A DNA stretch of 64,000 nucleotides from Xanthostigma xanthostigma (taxonomy: Eukaryota; Arthropoda; Insecta; Raphidioptera; Raphidiidae): positions 74,126,948 through 74,190,947 of the forward strand of contig OY754464.1 of NCBI GenBank assembly GCA_963575645.1, written 5' to 3'. The stretch's first letter is position 1. Each line of letters begins with the position of its first letter. The notes under the pieces were generated by a model. That model was not told the origin of the DNA, did not search any database, and saw only the letters and a program-made list of their open reading frames with translations. The translations under genes were made by a program, and so were the position numbers. Positions 41,745 through 52,639 of the stretch are shown here, piece after piece.

Positions 41745-43230
41745 AAATAAAGAGATAAAAAGTACTTTTTTGCTAATTATTATTCTTATCACATACTAAA
41801 CCTCAATTTTTAAAATATCACAACGTTTTTCTTTCTGTTGATACAAAATTCATTGAAATATGAATGGTACTTTTTGTGAAATTTAATAAAATCTGTGATT
41901 TCTCATAAAGTTCAATGTTAAATACAAAAAACGTTTAATAGTAATTACTTTTTCTTTTGTTTTTTTTTTTTTGAAATTTTAGGTGGTTTATTATCTTATT
42001 AAAATCTACCAATACGCCAAGTTCATTTAATTCTGAACAGTAAGTCTCTAACCGACAGTACTACCTTAAAATGTGCTGCTAAAATTTAAATAAAATCGAC
42101 CCGACAGAACCGGCCTTACAAATTTTGTGAAAACACTAGTGTGCAGATACGCGAGGGGAATATTTAATTTGGTGAAGATGTTGGATTGACTATAATGTTA
42201 CAGTTAAGAAAAAAAATATTGATTATTATAGACGCTCGACAATTACCACTAAGCTTACTTTATTTTGCGTTTTGAACACAGAAGTATATTTGAAAGGTTA
42301 TTAAAAATTTTCAAATATAAGTATTGCAATAAAAAATCTTTCACATCATTGTATATGGAACACAGACAACTGGATCAGTTTTGTAATCCACGTGTTCAGT
42401 GAAGGGTTAAATCGTGTCGAGCGACGATCATTTAGATGAAAGGTTCGCTCTCCTGCACGCCGCGACGGCACTATATATATCTATCTAGTAGACCGGGAAC
42501 AGTGGACGCGTCCGTTTTAGTTTCCGGTTCCCTAGGGCACAGCGTCCACGCGACTGGAAGAGATATGCCGGGGATATTATGTCTATCTATCTATCTATCT
42601 ATAGCGTAACAAAATAAGTTTTAAGAATGAATACAGGTCCGCACATTGTTTATACGTACATCGAATTTCATTTAAAATGCAATATGTACAAGCATTTTGT
42701 TGATATGGTAGCTACATGCATTACAGAAAATCGTTCCACATAAAATGCAACACAAACCGAATGCCCAAGAGAGGCTCGTATGCATTTTTAACCGACTTCA
42801 AAGAGAAGGAGGTTCTATATTCGACGCGTATGTTTTGATTTTGTGTATGTTCAGGAGACTGTCAGAAATTATTTTTTTTTCAATAAATGTATTTCAAATG
42901 TTTCTTTGGTACAAAAAAAATCTCCCAAAATTTCAGCTTGATATTTTGAAAATTGAGCTGGTGCATGGGGGGGTCTTCTTTTCCATTTAAAATACATTGA
43001 AAAAAAAATTATATTCGAAATAATTATATGCAAAAACATTTTTTTTCGAATTTTCGTTTTCATACTCTCGTAGGAAATTAAATTCTCTACAAAATTGGTC
43101 TCTAATGTTTCCCACTCAAACTTGATATGAAAAAAGTTACAAATCCTAGAAGAAGAAGAATATTGTTCAGCTATAACTTTTCCAGGGGTTAACCGATTTG
43201 AAAAATTTTGATATCAATTTGTTCTGAATA
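41745..43230. other. Mostly unclassified, with repeat fragments
   Basis: A (CTAT)n run lies at about 42578-42602. An inverted pair around GTGGACGCG/CGCGTCCAC-like blocks lies at 42500-42560. AACCGACTTCAAAGAGAAGG (42790) is the start of a widespread insect repeat (AACCGACTTCAAA..AGGAGGTTCT). GTCGAGCGTCTATAATAATC lies inverted at 42222-42240. No gene. Confidence 0.45.
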
Positions 43231-43244
43231 TTTACCAATTGATA

Positions 43245-43539
43245 AATAAAATTATCGACCAATTTTTCAGACAATACATTAACAAAAAATATAATTAATA
43301 CATTAACGTTTAGATCCGGATTTGGATCTTCTTCAGAACGGATCTAAAAAATATAAAAAATAATTAATAATTAATTTTTTAATTTTTTATATTTTTTAGA
43401 TCCCTGTTGAAGAAGATCCAAATCCTGATCTAAACGTTAATGTATTAATTATATTTTTTGTTAATGTATTGTCTGAAAAATTGGTCGATAATTTTATTTA
43501 TTGAAGAGTTCTAACCAGACGTTAATCAAAGATTTTAAA
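43245..43539 (+). mobile_element. Fold-back element family A, copy 4 (13-bp TSD)
   Basis: 295 bp flanked by TTACCAATTGATA (43232-43244 and 43540-43552). Both arms are well preserved, and the tail GAGTTCTAACCAGACGTTAA is on the right as in copy 1. The hammerhead-like cores are damaged in both arms (TAAA instead of GAAA; CTGTTGAAGA in the right arm). Confidence 0.85.
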
Positions 43540-43711
43540 TTACCAATTGATATAATAGGTATATCTTTTTTAATCTGTTCAGTGGTTTTTAACTGACTTT
43601 AAAAAGATGATTTTTTTATTTTTTAATTAATCTTTTTTTATTTTAATCAGGGTGGTCTCATATAGATCGTAGTCGATTGATGCTCGGGTGTTTTTATGGT
43701 TCCGACTAGAC

Positions 43712-43955
43712 CAGGGGCGGGCAAATCTTTTGATCGCCGGGCCACATAGCTGATGAAAATTCGACCGCTTGCCAAAAATTAGCAGAGCAAAAAAAAGGTC
43801 CTTACATTCTATTTCCGCATTTGGAGAGCAAAGAAAAAAACAAGTTTTTTTCTGTTCTGGCGCCCTTGCTATTTCTTTATTATTTTTCTAAAATTTATAA
43901 AATGCTTCGCGGGCCGGACAAAATTGTGCTACGGGCCGCCATTTGCCCAGGCCTG
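43712..43955. mobile_element. hAT-type MITE, 244 bp, perfect TSD
   Basis: TIR CAGGGGCGGGCAAATC faces ATTTGCCCAGGCCTG. The flanking octamer GACTAGAC (43704-43711, 43956-43963) is identical. GGGCCACAT and GCGGGCCGGAC inside are typical of Charlie-like hAT ends. Confidence 0.9.
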
Positions 43956-43969
43956 GACTAGACTGTATA

Positions 43970-44950
43970 GAAATCAGGCAGCTAAAATACTACTTCGCAG
44001 AAACTGCCATATTACTTTGATAACTAATTAAAATCGTGCCACCGATTAATCTATTATATTATCTGATATTAAATCGGTTTAAATAACAAGAGCAATTCGA
44101 TAAATTCGAATATTGTAAATAAATTATCATTCAATAAAACATTTTTGACCCCTCTCTGACTGGCCTATATAGTTTGCACAGCTTGAGTGATTCACTGTTT
44201 TTATTTACCTTAAAGCTTCAATATCACTGTTAAAGAATTTAATGTGTGCGGGCTTTCATAACTTCGTGAACTTTTTTTAATAAAAATGTGTAAATAAAAA
44301 CGCAAATGAGTTTTACGTTCCAGACTAATACGCTTTCCGTGTAGGATAGAAATATTAAATTGTTGCGCTGACTCAGAACTGTCTCAAAACCGAATCAAAA
44401 TTTCTGGCGGCTTGAGAATAAAGTTAAGCGATAGCTTTATTTCCATGTTTCCATTGCTCTCTGATTACTGGCCCTCATAGCCTAGTTCACATGTCCTTTT
44501 TGAAGTTAAACTGCTTTAGGCACGCTTGACTTGGGGAGTAAGCTGGTAAATGCCTGACGAAAGCGTTTACGGAAATCGAACGTGGCGAACGGAAGTTGAG
44601 AGGGAGATATAAGTTAGAGAAGATAGAAAGAGAGAGAGTTACGTTTCGTATATTACTGTAGGGGCAACAGAGAGAGGTGCGCGCGCACATTTTCGTTCTC
44701 TCTTACTCAACAAATACTTCACTGGCTAGTGGTGCCATCTGGTGGCCGAAATTATAAGCAGTACTAACAATAGAATGACACTTACTTGGCGCCATCAGGT
44801 GGCCGAAAATATAAGCCGTACTCTTTACTTTCCAGTCGACATCTTTATGTAAATTCATTTTAAAGTTCATATTTTGTGAATTTTCGGGTGAATAATAACA
44901 AATTATGGCAGAAAGAAGTTTTACTTCCGTCCTGTGGTCTAAAGCACACT
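43970..44950. other. Unclassified, with a 35-bp repeat pair
   Basis: GG(T/C)GCCATC(T/A)GGTGGCCGAAA with AATATAAGC..GTACT occurs at 44729-44763 and 44790-44823. The purine-rich AGAGAGAGAG run at 44628 is low complexity. No gene. Confidence 0.45.
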
Positions 44951-44952
44951 CG

Positions 44953-45636
44953 CTTTTTTTAATGAATTCCAGTCCTTCTTCACCGAAAATTATGATCATG
45001 GTGTCATTAGATTCGGAATGACACATCTACAAACTTTTTCAAAATTTTGAAGTGGGGGACGAGTACATTATAAAAGTTTAAGCATTTTAGTGAAAGAACA
45101 AAGAGGAATTTGATTTTTTGCGAATATCTGAAAAACTATTGCATATATCTGAAATCACAAAAAAGATTCTAAAAGAGCAGGAAATTTCCTATAAAAAAGT
45201 CCCATCTGCCGGAACGCTATCACCAATATTTCTAATTTTAATTTAGAGGTAAAAATAGGGCAACATTTTTTTTTCTATTTTTTATATAATTTACAATATT
45301 TTCGTGACTTTTAACTTGTCGTATAAAAAATAGAAAAAAATAGCCCTATTTTCACCTCTAAAACTAAAATTAGAAATATTGGTGGTAGAGTTCCGGGATA
45401 TGGAACTTTTTTGCTCTTTCAGAATCTTTTTTGTGATTTCAGATATCTGCAATAGTTTTTGAGATATTCGCAAAAACCAAACCCCTCTTTTTTCTTTTAC
45501 TAAAATGTTTACAACTTTTGTAATTGTTTCGTCCCCCACTTAATTTTTTTCAAAAAATTTCTAAATGTCATTCCGAATCGAATGACACCATGATCATAAT
45601 TTTCGGTGAAGGAGGACTGAAATTCATCAAAAAGGA
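44953..45636. repeat. 684-bp palindromic element, ~320-bp arms
   Basis: Arms 44953-45286 and 45322-45636 are inverted copies (AATGAATTCCAGTCCTTCTT outer, TAGAGGTAAAAATAGGGC inner). A single diverged arm also lies at 1525-1712. No TIR-type ends or duplication could be fixed. Confidence 0.8.
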
Positions 45637-45659
45637 ACAAATAATTGTTCTCTTCGTAA

Positions 45660-46224
45660 TTGTGACGTGTCGCTCCTGAGCGAGTCGTTCATAATGAACG
45701 ACTCCTTTCTTGGAGCGGAGCGAGTCGCTCTTTTTTTGTGAATGACTCACTCCGAGCGTCATTGCTCTGCGCTGAGCTAATCTGTACTGTTGCATTCGCA
45801 CATTTACAGAGCGCACACAGCACAGGCCACAGAGACACTAGTCAACTTTGCACGTACGGAGTTATCTTTGCTGAGTCATTTAATGTTGAATGACGCACTG
45901 TAAGTGTGACAGTTCTAAGCTTATAGTGACTTAAACCATTCACATTGACGTCGTTGACAAAGATATAATATTGTAACAATAAACATTATTGTTAAGCTTT
46001 TGTGATACTGTATAGTTTATCCGAAATGCGAATAATATAAGATCAGAAACATTTTAAAATGAGTTCAGAGCTGAGTGTGTGTATTGTGCTGTGCAGTCTG
46101 CACTCTTGTGTAGTGCGTACTGTCTAGTGTCGCTCCTATGAACGACTCGCTCTGAGCGACTCTTTTTAGTGAGCGGAGCGCACGGAGCCAGTTCCCAGTA
46201 AAGAGTGATGTGGACACATCACTA
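45660..46224. mobile_element. hAT-like element with GAACGACTC repeats
   Basis: Starts TGTGACGTGTCGCTCC; the right end GTGGACACATCACTA is a plausible inverse. AGCGAGTCG/CGACTCGCT and GAACGACTC motifs repeat near both ends, a pattern seen in hAT MITEs of many animals. No convincing 8-bp duplication, so the borders are tentative. Confidence 0.45.
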
Positions 46225-46229
46225 CTTCT

Positions 46230-46640
46230 AACTACCGATCTGTTCAGTTCAGTTCAGACGAAGCATAGTTCTGAACTGTTTGGTGCAATAAAGATGTATA
46301 TTAAACACTGGGATGGCAAGACTGAAGCTTGGTACCCCGTACAGATTGCTAATAATATCGGATTCGTTAATTCCCTGGTTTTAACTGAATACATATTGCG
46401 TTTGGCGAATTTGTGGATAAAAGTTAATTTTATACATTTGCTAAACTTTTACAGACTGCATGAATCAATAATCTTTTTTTTATGGCTGTATAAATAAATT
46501 TGTTTTTGTTATATCTATGATCCATTGAATGGATGCATTGATAAATATTCACTTTAATTGTGGGAAAATTTCTTAAAGTACTTGTCTACTGTCAGCGTGG
46601 AAAAGTTTTGATTCTGTATCAACAATAGAAGATATTTAAT
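46230..46640. other. Unclassified stretch
   Basis: Contains an open frame of 95 codons (46210-46497) without known motifs; no repeat partner. Confidence 0.35.
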
Positions 46641-46655
46641 GAATGAAAATGAGAA

Positions 46656-46857
46656 GAAAACCTTTCCAAAAAATTTTATTTTTAATTACTTATTTAATTT
46701 TTGAGCGCTTTCGGACAATTAGTCCATCTTCAGAATTGTTTTTTATAAAAATCATTAAAATTATCACAATAACTTAAAACAATTCTGAAGATGGACTAAT
46801 TGTCCGAAAGCGCTCAAAAATTAAATAATTAAAAATAAAAATTTTTTGGAAAGGATT
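46656..46857. mobile_element. Fold-back element family 3, hammerhead-like core on both strands
   Basis: Arms about 46656-46744 and 46770-46857 are inverted copies over roughly 85 bp (CCTTTCCAAAAAATTTTATT outer, GAGCGCTTTCGGACAATTAG inner). The right side abuts a truncated Helitron. No target duplication found. Confidence 0.7.
46783..46815 (+). ncRNA. Putative hammerhead-like core, family 3
   Basis: CTGAAGA (46785-46791), T, stem II GGAC/GTCC around TAATT (46793-46805), GAA (46806-46808), self-complementary AGCGCT (46809-46814) as a dimeric stem III, then C at position 17. Stem I is very weak (AATT before, AAAAATT after). The same core is present on the minus strand in the other arm. Confidence 0.4.
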
Positions 46858-46862
46858 TCTTT

Positions 46863-47125
46863 GTCGATAAAAAGCAGTATTTATACTTTTTTTAACAAAT
46901 ACATTTTTTTTAAATTAATTAAATAAAATTAAAATAAATTTAAAGCAATGTAGAAAATAAAAAAAAACTAAAAACATTTTCGCCCAACGTGGGGCTCGAA
47001 CCCACGACCCTGATATTGACAGTCGCACGCTCTACCGATTGAGCCATCCGACGTTGTTTACTCTCGACGCTAATATGAGTATATTTAACTAGTGCATTTC
47101 ACCTGAATAGAAGCTTATTTTCTAA
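46863..47125 (-). mobile_element. Helitron fragment with tRNA-like block
   Basis: Minus-strand copy of the inner part of 41125-41740 (GTCGATAAAAAGCAGTATTT at the left; CACCTGAATAGAAGCTTATT at the right). Both termini are missing. The tRNA-like block (46981-47053) keeps A and B boxes, with GTC in the anticodon place. 47126-47203 continues with another Helitron-like piece (ATCAAAATCGATCCAGCCGT). Confidence 0.7.
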
Positions 47126-47203
47126 AACACACAAAAAATTTCATCAAAATCGATCCAGCCGTTTAGGAGGAGTTCAGTTACATACGCACGGACAGAAGAA
47201 ATA

Positions 47204-47923
47204 TCTTAATAATATATAAAAATTACGTGTCACATGTTTGTCCGCGATGAACTCCTAAACTACTGAACCGATTTTAAATTTGATTTGCACACCGTGTGCA
47301 ATTCGACCCAACTTGAAAGATAGGATATCTTACATTTCAATTTATAGTCGCAATATTATTTTATTGCAAATTATTTGTCTATTCCTTGACAATCATAATA
47401 CAACCATATAAGATGGCAATACCTGTTGACTGGATTGAGTGAATATTCAATAGATGGCGCAACGAACTTAACAACCATATAAGATGGCAATACCTGTTGA
47501 CTGGATTGAGTGAATATTCAATAGATGGCGCAACGAACTTAACAACCATATAAGATGGCAATACCTGTTGACTGGATTGAGTGAATATTCAATAGATGGC
47601 GCAACGAACTTAACAACCATATATCTAGATCGAGGATGTAAAAAAACTGAATATCGTTTAAAACTGCTCGGCACGACGGCGCAGCCGGAGTGCTCGAAAT
47701 AGAGCAAGTGTTTTAAAGACCAGTTATCCACGAATACTTTACGTTATTTTTTTTCGAGCACGACGGCGCATCCGGAGTGCTCGACATACACACATATATA
47801 CGCCCATGTATATTTAAAAATAGCTAGCAATTAATAAAATAGACAGATAGATAGATAGATATTCCAATTAAATTGTTTTATTATTTCACTTTATACGTAG
47901 CGAAGCACGTACAGGGCCGCTAG
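47204..47923 (+). mobile_element. Helitron of a different family, 720 bp
   Basis: Starts TCTTAATAATATATAAAAAT after A and ends GGGCCGCTAG before T. GAACTCCTAAACTACTGAAC near the start and TACGTAGCGAAGCACGTACA near the end are typical of insect Helitron/Lep1 relatives. It lacks the tRNA-like block. It carries a 71-bp tandem triplication, a pair of GCACGACGGCGCA(G/T)CCGGAG blocks (47672, 47760) and a (GATA)n run (47848-47863). Confidence 0.8.
47401..47622 (+). repeat. 71-bp tandem repeat, three units
   Basis: CAACCATATAAGATGGCAAT starts at 47401, 47472 and 47543, with a partial fourth start at 47614. The units look identical, so expansion is recent. 71 is not a multiple of three; the repeat peptides that can be read are an artefact. 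Confidence 0.95.
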
Positions 47924-47959
47924 TATATATATATAAAGATAAGCAAATACTATAATATT

Positions 47960-48051
47960 GAAACGAAAATGTTTAGTGGCTCTTTAAAAACTGGGAAATT
48001 TTGTAAATTGTAACTTTTGGCTCTTCAGTCTCTAAAGGTTGCCGACCCCTG
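47960..48051 (+). mobile_element. hAT right-end fragment
   Basis: GTGGCTCTTTAAAAACTGGG through AAAGGTTGCCGACCCCTG, the usual hAT right end. The expected flank is CCATAGGC. No left end within reach. Confidence 0.6.
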
Positions 48052-48054
48052 CCA

Positions 48055-48425
48055 TAGGCCACGTGTAAATTATCTAATAATGACATTCAGAACGGGTAGT
48101 TTTTAATGTAAAATTAAATAATGAAAGTAAATGTGGCATTAAACCGCATGATTTTATATATGTATCAGCCGTTATATTCTGTCTGTACAGATGCACTCTA
48201 TTACTGGGACCAGCAGACAAAAGGGTGTTTGCTAAATTAACACGAATAATTTAATTCAAATGGTGTGGCAGCCTTTACACTTTACACGCGAGAAGAGAAT
48301 GCACAAAATGTCGCCGGGTACTAATTACTTCATTTTTATTATTTCCCGTCCATCTCTTGTACAGTCTTTTTTATTGACTGAGCAAACAGAGCGATGAAGC
48401 TCGCTTTAAGCAGTGCATAAAATCA
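48055..48425. other. Unclassified stretch
   Basis: Nothing recognised before the LTR-like segment. Confidence 0.35.
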
Positions 48426-48932
48426 CAGTTGAAGTTCGCGACACTAGTGCCGTCTGGCGACGAGTTTGTACCGCCCAGTGATTCTGCTCGCGTCATTCTG
48501 TAGCGGAGAAGCGGCGACGTTTTTACTTTTTACGTACGCCACTGATACTGCACGCGGGTAGCAGGTAGAAGTGTTTTTGTAGAAGCATGTAGAGAAGGGT
48601 TTTCGAACATTCGAGAAAAGCCGGCAGAATTGCGGAAGAAGAATATCGACGCAGGTAGATTTTTTCCAGAACGTTCGATCACGCGGCATAAATACAGGTA
48701 TAAATACAAATTCGCCTGCAGTTCATAAGTCAGTCAGACAGACACAGTTAAGACGCGATTGTGTTCGGTCGCCAGACATAAATCATTGAGTTCGTATATA
48801 AATACCTAGATAGCCTACATAAATTGATCTTGTAAATAGCTGCGTTTTCTGTATCTATTATATAGTATTTTGTGTATATTTTTACTACTTAGAAGTTTTG
48901 TTTGTTACATTATTTCTATTTCATTTCCATTA

Positions 48933-50187
48933 CCGTAAAATGGGGTGACTTTGACCACTGGGGTGAAGTTGACCAAAAACTAAAAAAATGTTTCAGTCTA
49001 AATACTTTCCGTATTGATATAATTATTCGGAAGTTTTATTGCTTAAATATTAAGCTAATATATTGTCAAAAGTTTTCATGTAAACAAAATGTTTTAATTT
49101 TTATCTATACATGATACATACGAAGCCAAAGTCATATATGAAAGTTAATGAAAATTCGTAGTGCTCAAACTATCATTAATATTTGCAAAACCAGAAACTT
49201 TACGACTAATATGTTTCGTTATTTTAATAACGTGATTTTTCTGTGTCAACACTTTATTATCATATTTTACATAACTTTAATAACTGGATCGCAGTATTCT
49301 AAATATTCAACTTTGACAATATTTTTACGATTTTGGGGTTAACTTGACCGCCTGGGTGAAGTTGACTAGCTTGCAGAGTCTTGCAAAAACTTGCAGTCTT
49401 GTGTGTCTGTACTGTTCTAGCAACGCGGTTTGTTCTGATGAATGAATGTGAGTGGTTGTAAAATTGAGTTCTTAATTATTTAAAAGTGTAATTTGACGAT
49501 ATGCCGAGAATATATTTAGGTGCTCGAGTTTTTAAAGATTATAGTGAAGAAACATTAGAAAAATGCTTAGAAGAGGTTTTAGAAGGAAAGATAAGTGCAA
49601 CTCAGGCTTCTAAAAAAATATTAATAAATACATATTAATTAATATTAATTGTACGAACCCAAAACCGGTCGCAGAGGGGAATTTTTGTTTAATTTGGACC
49701 TTTCGGCGTTTAATTTTAGCTAAAATGTTTTTTTATATTTGAAAGTAGTTTTAGTGATATTTATATACATTTTGTTGACGTAAACTGCTTAATTTCAATC
49801 TGATTTAAAGTAAACTGTTTAATTTCTACTTTTTTGCATTATTTAGGTTGTTCGGACTTTAATGTTCGTTTTTTTTTAAATAAATGTTTCATAAAATGTT
49901 CTTTTCATATTCCTGTGGACAAACTAACCCCAACTAGCTAAAATAAACAATTAGAATGAAAATTAAAGCTGTGGTCAACTTCACCCCATTTGGGGTGAAG
50001 TTGACTATTACGCCATTTTATTTTTTTTCTTGATAATGGTAAACAAACTAAAGATACTACTTTCCCTTAACGCTAGTACTACCTAATACCCATATTGTCA
50101 AAAAACAATATCCCTGAATTTTTGTAGTCTTCACATAGAAATTTTAGTTCAAACCTAAAAATTGGTCAAAGTCACCCCATTTTACGG
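48933..50187 (+). mobile_element. pogo-like element, internally deleted
   Basis: TIR CCGTAAAATGGGGTGACTTT (about 25 bp, through GACC) with its exact inverse at the right, flanked by TA (48931-48932 and 50188-50189). Subterminal GGGGTGAAGTTGAC motifs recur inside (48961, 49352 and inverted near 49976-50005). The start of a transposase is kept (49501-49638). The TA target and encoded domain agree with the pogo group of Tc1/mariner. Confidence 0.9.
49501..49638 (+). pseudogene. pogo transposase N-terminus (psq-type HTH, truncated)
   Basis: 45 codons beginning MPRIYLGARVFKDYSEETLE, then KCLEEVLEGKIS..QASKK. The Y-S-x-E-x-L-x-x-CL-x-x-V-x-x-G-K-x-S pattern is the first half of the psq helix-turn-helix of pogo/Tigger transposases. 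The family continues with ...IPRSTL, but here the frame leaves homology after QASKK and stops at TAA. The CENP-B-like second HTH and DDE domain are absent. Confidence 0.8.
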
Positions 50188-50284
50188 TATATAACAGAAG
50201 CACTTTAAGTTTGTTTGTTAACGTTTTATTGTTGAAAATAAATATTTTCCACAACAACCAAGAGCAGTTTTGTTACATTAAAAT

Positions 50285-50650
50285 CTGTCTTGAAAGGGTT
50301 AAAGGTTTGGTGTTTAGTTGGTTCATGCATGATCCTCACAAATGCATGTTTTGTGCATGCATAACGCATAACTAAACAAAACTACCTTATCTTAACTAGG
50401 AAAGCGTTTATAAATCTAGTAGAATAATGGGCTCATTATTATTATTTATGTGTGAGTATATATACAAATATTTCAGATGAAGCTTAAATAGACTTTCTTT
50501 TCAAGTACCGGTCTTAAAATTCACTTTGTAAGTATTTAATCTAATATTTTTTTGTTTTCTTTCGCTTTGTGTTTTTTTACAATCTATTTACAATACCTAT
50601 ATAGATATACTAAGTAAGCAGCTCCGGTATATTGGAAATGTAGTATATTA
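50285..50650. other. Unclassified stretch
   Basis: No features recognised between the LTR and the TTAA element. Confidence 0.35.
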
Positions 50651-50659
50651 TCAACTTAA

Positions 50660-51375
50660 AGAGGCTGATGCGTTACAGTCCCAATCAAAAGTAAGTCAAA
50701 TTCTAAATGGGAACTTTTCCATAATAAATTTTTATAAAAGGTTATAAGTCGATGATACTAATAAATTATTGGCATAAAGGCATAATTAAATAATTTTTTT
50801 AATATTAATTAATTATTTCAGTATTTTACTTAATGGACTAACTTTTGAATTTTTTGTACAAAGTTAGGTTAGAAAAAATAAATTTATGTAAATATCTATA
50901 TTTTACATATTTTTTGCAGTAAATAATTGAAAAAAGTAATTGGAAGTAATAAAAATTAAAATTAAATCATTAGAAAGTTGAAAATTCAGTTAAAATTGTT
51001 AAAATTGTCAAGAATAAAAGTCCATAATCGAAAAGTGCTAAGGTTTAATATTTTTTTATTGATTAAAAGTCTCCTAATTAAATTGGAAAAAATATTAAAA
51101 TATGCGTAAGACATCGATGCTTTACATATGTAAATAGTTTTCGAAACTGCTGACATTAGGTATTTGTAATTTGCAAAAAATTAAAATGTACCGTTTGCAT
51201 GCTAGGTTGACATATTTTCCATAAGACTACATATAAAAGTTTTTTTTTAATTTTTAACTTTATAAATCTCCTAATAATTTTGGATTTTTTACAGAAAATT
51301 TTGTCAAAAAAAAATCTATTAAAAAAACTTTATTTCAGATTTTTTTCATTATCTTCGTAAAACGGCTCAACCTCC
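50660..51375. mobile_element. TTAA-flanked element family C, copy 2
   Basis: 716 bp between TTAA (50656-50659, 51376-51379). The left end AGAGGCTGATGCGTTACAGT is diverged; the right end ACGGCTCAACCTCC matches copy 1. Reverse-oriented relative to 19589-21292 and without that copy's 1-kb insertion. No open frame. Confidence 0.85.
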
Positions 51376-51499
51376 TTAAGAGCAAAACTTTCGACCATAC
51401 GTTCATGGAGTGTTCAGCCTCACCGATGACGCGTAACCATAGACTTATACTTCTGAACTGAGCCATCCGTATCTTTCGCAATGTGCTGAATTAGTGACA

Positions 51500-51721
51500 C
51501 ATAGAGAGATATAAGAAACTAGAGTACGATGGTGCGTATGCTTGCCATAAGTGAAAGTGTCCTCAGTTAAGAGAGAGAACGCTGCAGAAAACCAGAAATT
51601 TGTTTACTCAAATCAGCATTGTTTTGCATCATTAGTTACCATTGAGATAAAGAACTGTTCTCTCTCTTAATTGCAGACACTTTGACTGCTTTTTCGCGTA
51701 CTCTGTTGTAATATCTCTATG
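51500..51721. mobile_element. hAT-type MITE, inverted copy of 13780-14008
   Basis: CATAGAGAGATATAAGAAAC to ATATCTCTATG; the interior (AAGTGTCCTCAGTTAAGAG, TTAGTTACCATTGAGATAAA) is the reverse of the first copy. Flanking octamers do not match, so the duplication has decayed or the ends are rearranged. Confidence 0.75.
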
Positions 51722-51724
51722 GTT

Positions 51725-52230
51725 CAGACTAAATTCTATTCTTGTCTGGCAGTCCTAACTACAGACTGCGTTGGAATCACCTCATGAAGCCTATTTTAAA
51801 ATGGGCTCAATCGGGTCATAGTAAGGATGATTTTAGGAGTTGTAAAATGTTTTTGGGTTCAAATATCGAAAAAGCTCTCAGAATAGTTTTAAACTTGAAA
51901 TTTAACTCTTTAGTATAGAGTGAAACGTGCTTCTAAAATTTTAATAAAATCGGCCCGTCAGGACCGAACTTATTTTGAAAACTTTATTTTGCGGATATGA
52001 ATTTACTTACTTACTAAAGGGTGTATTTGTTGTATAGTGATAATAATATTGAAATTAAGAAAATACATATAATTTTTAGGGATCTATTAAGGGGCTAACT
52101 TTTTTTTGTCCCAGACCAAACACCTATAAATAAATTGACAGTGCCTGTATTAGCAAATACACTATATTGTCGACAGGGTTTAGCACTGCGACTCGAGGTT
52201 TTTTTTTTTTTATTTATGAGTTGAGCTTAT
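51725..52230. other. Unclassified stretch
   Basis: 51920-51975 (CTAAAATTTTAATAAAATCG, GTCAGGACCGAA) resembles 42075-42110, a short dispersed repeat. No gene. Confidence 0.4.
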
Positions 52231-52233
52231 TAT

Positions 52234-52635
52234 TTTTATTCAACTCATGTGCGTTATTCATGTTTTATCATGCCTAAAAACCGAACCCTAAATAGCCATT
52301 TACTGACTGGTGACAATTACTTGTCATAACTCAATGAAGATTCCTACTAGCTCGGCCATTGTGGAGTAATGAAAATAAACGTAACTATTTTCTGAGTCGT
52401 AACGAAATAGTAGGTAACAACAACTCCCTGTTGTTACCCATTGAGACTAAAATTGATAGGCCGAATGTTTTCGACATGGAGTTTATTCATAACCGGCTAA
52501 CCTCAAACCAAAAAATTGAATCGTGCTGTTTGGTGCTGTTAGTATTGACAGTTTTTTTTTATAAAGAAATAAATAGATATTTACAACATCTCATTATAAT
52601 TAAAACATGAATAACGCGCAATTGTTGAATAAAAT
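52234..52635. mobile_element. TIR element, ~400 bp
   Basis: TTATTCAACTCATGTGCGTT..CATGTTTTA (52236-52266) faces TAAAACATGAATAACGCGCA...TTGAATAA (52603-52632). A small perfect hairpin GGTAACAACA/TGTTGTTACC lies at 52413-52438. No transposase. Confidence 0.6.
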
Positions 52636-52639
52636 TATG

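Larger units (their letters stand above)
48430..50277 (+). mobile_element. LTR, gypsy-like relative, split by a pogo element
   Basis: The 3' part (TAACGTTTTATTGTTGAAAA through GAGCAGTTTTGTTACA, to 50277) matches the LTR family. The 5' part holds a TATA-like CATAAATACAGG at 48687 and CAGTCAGTCAGACAGACAC near 48730. The start is not fixed, and no flanking duplication was found. The pogo element 48933-50187 interrupts it. Confidence 0.6.

Noticed and set aside
46210-46497. 95-codon open frame starting at the end of a hAT-like element
   Set aside because: No motif or splice context recognised, and AT-rich sequence gives frames of this size by chance.
47468-47731. Open frame with a repeated peptide on the minus strand
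   Set aside because: The repeat peptide follows from the 71-bp DNA triplication within a Helitron; no domain and no homologue recognised.
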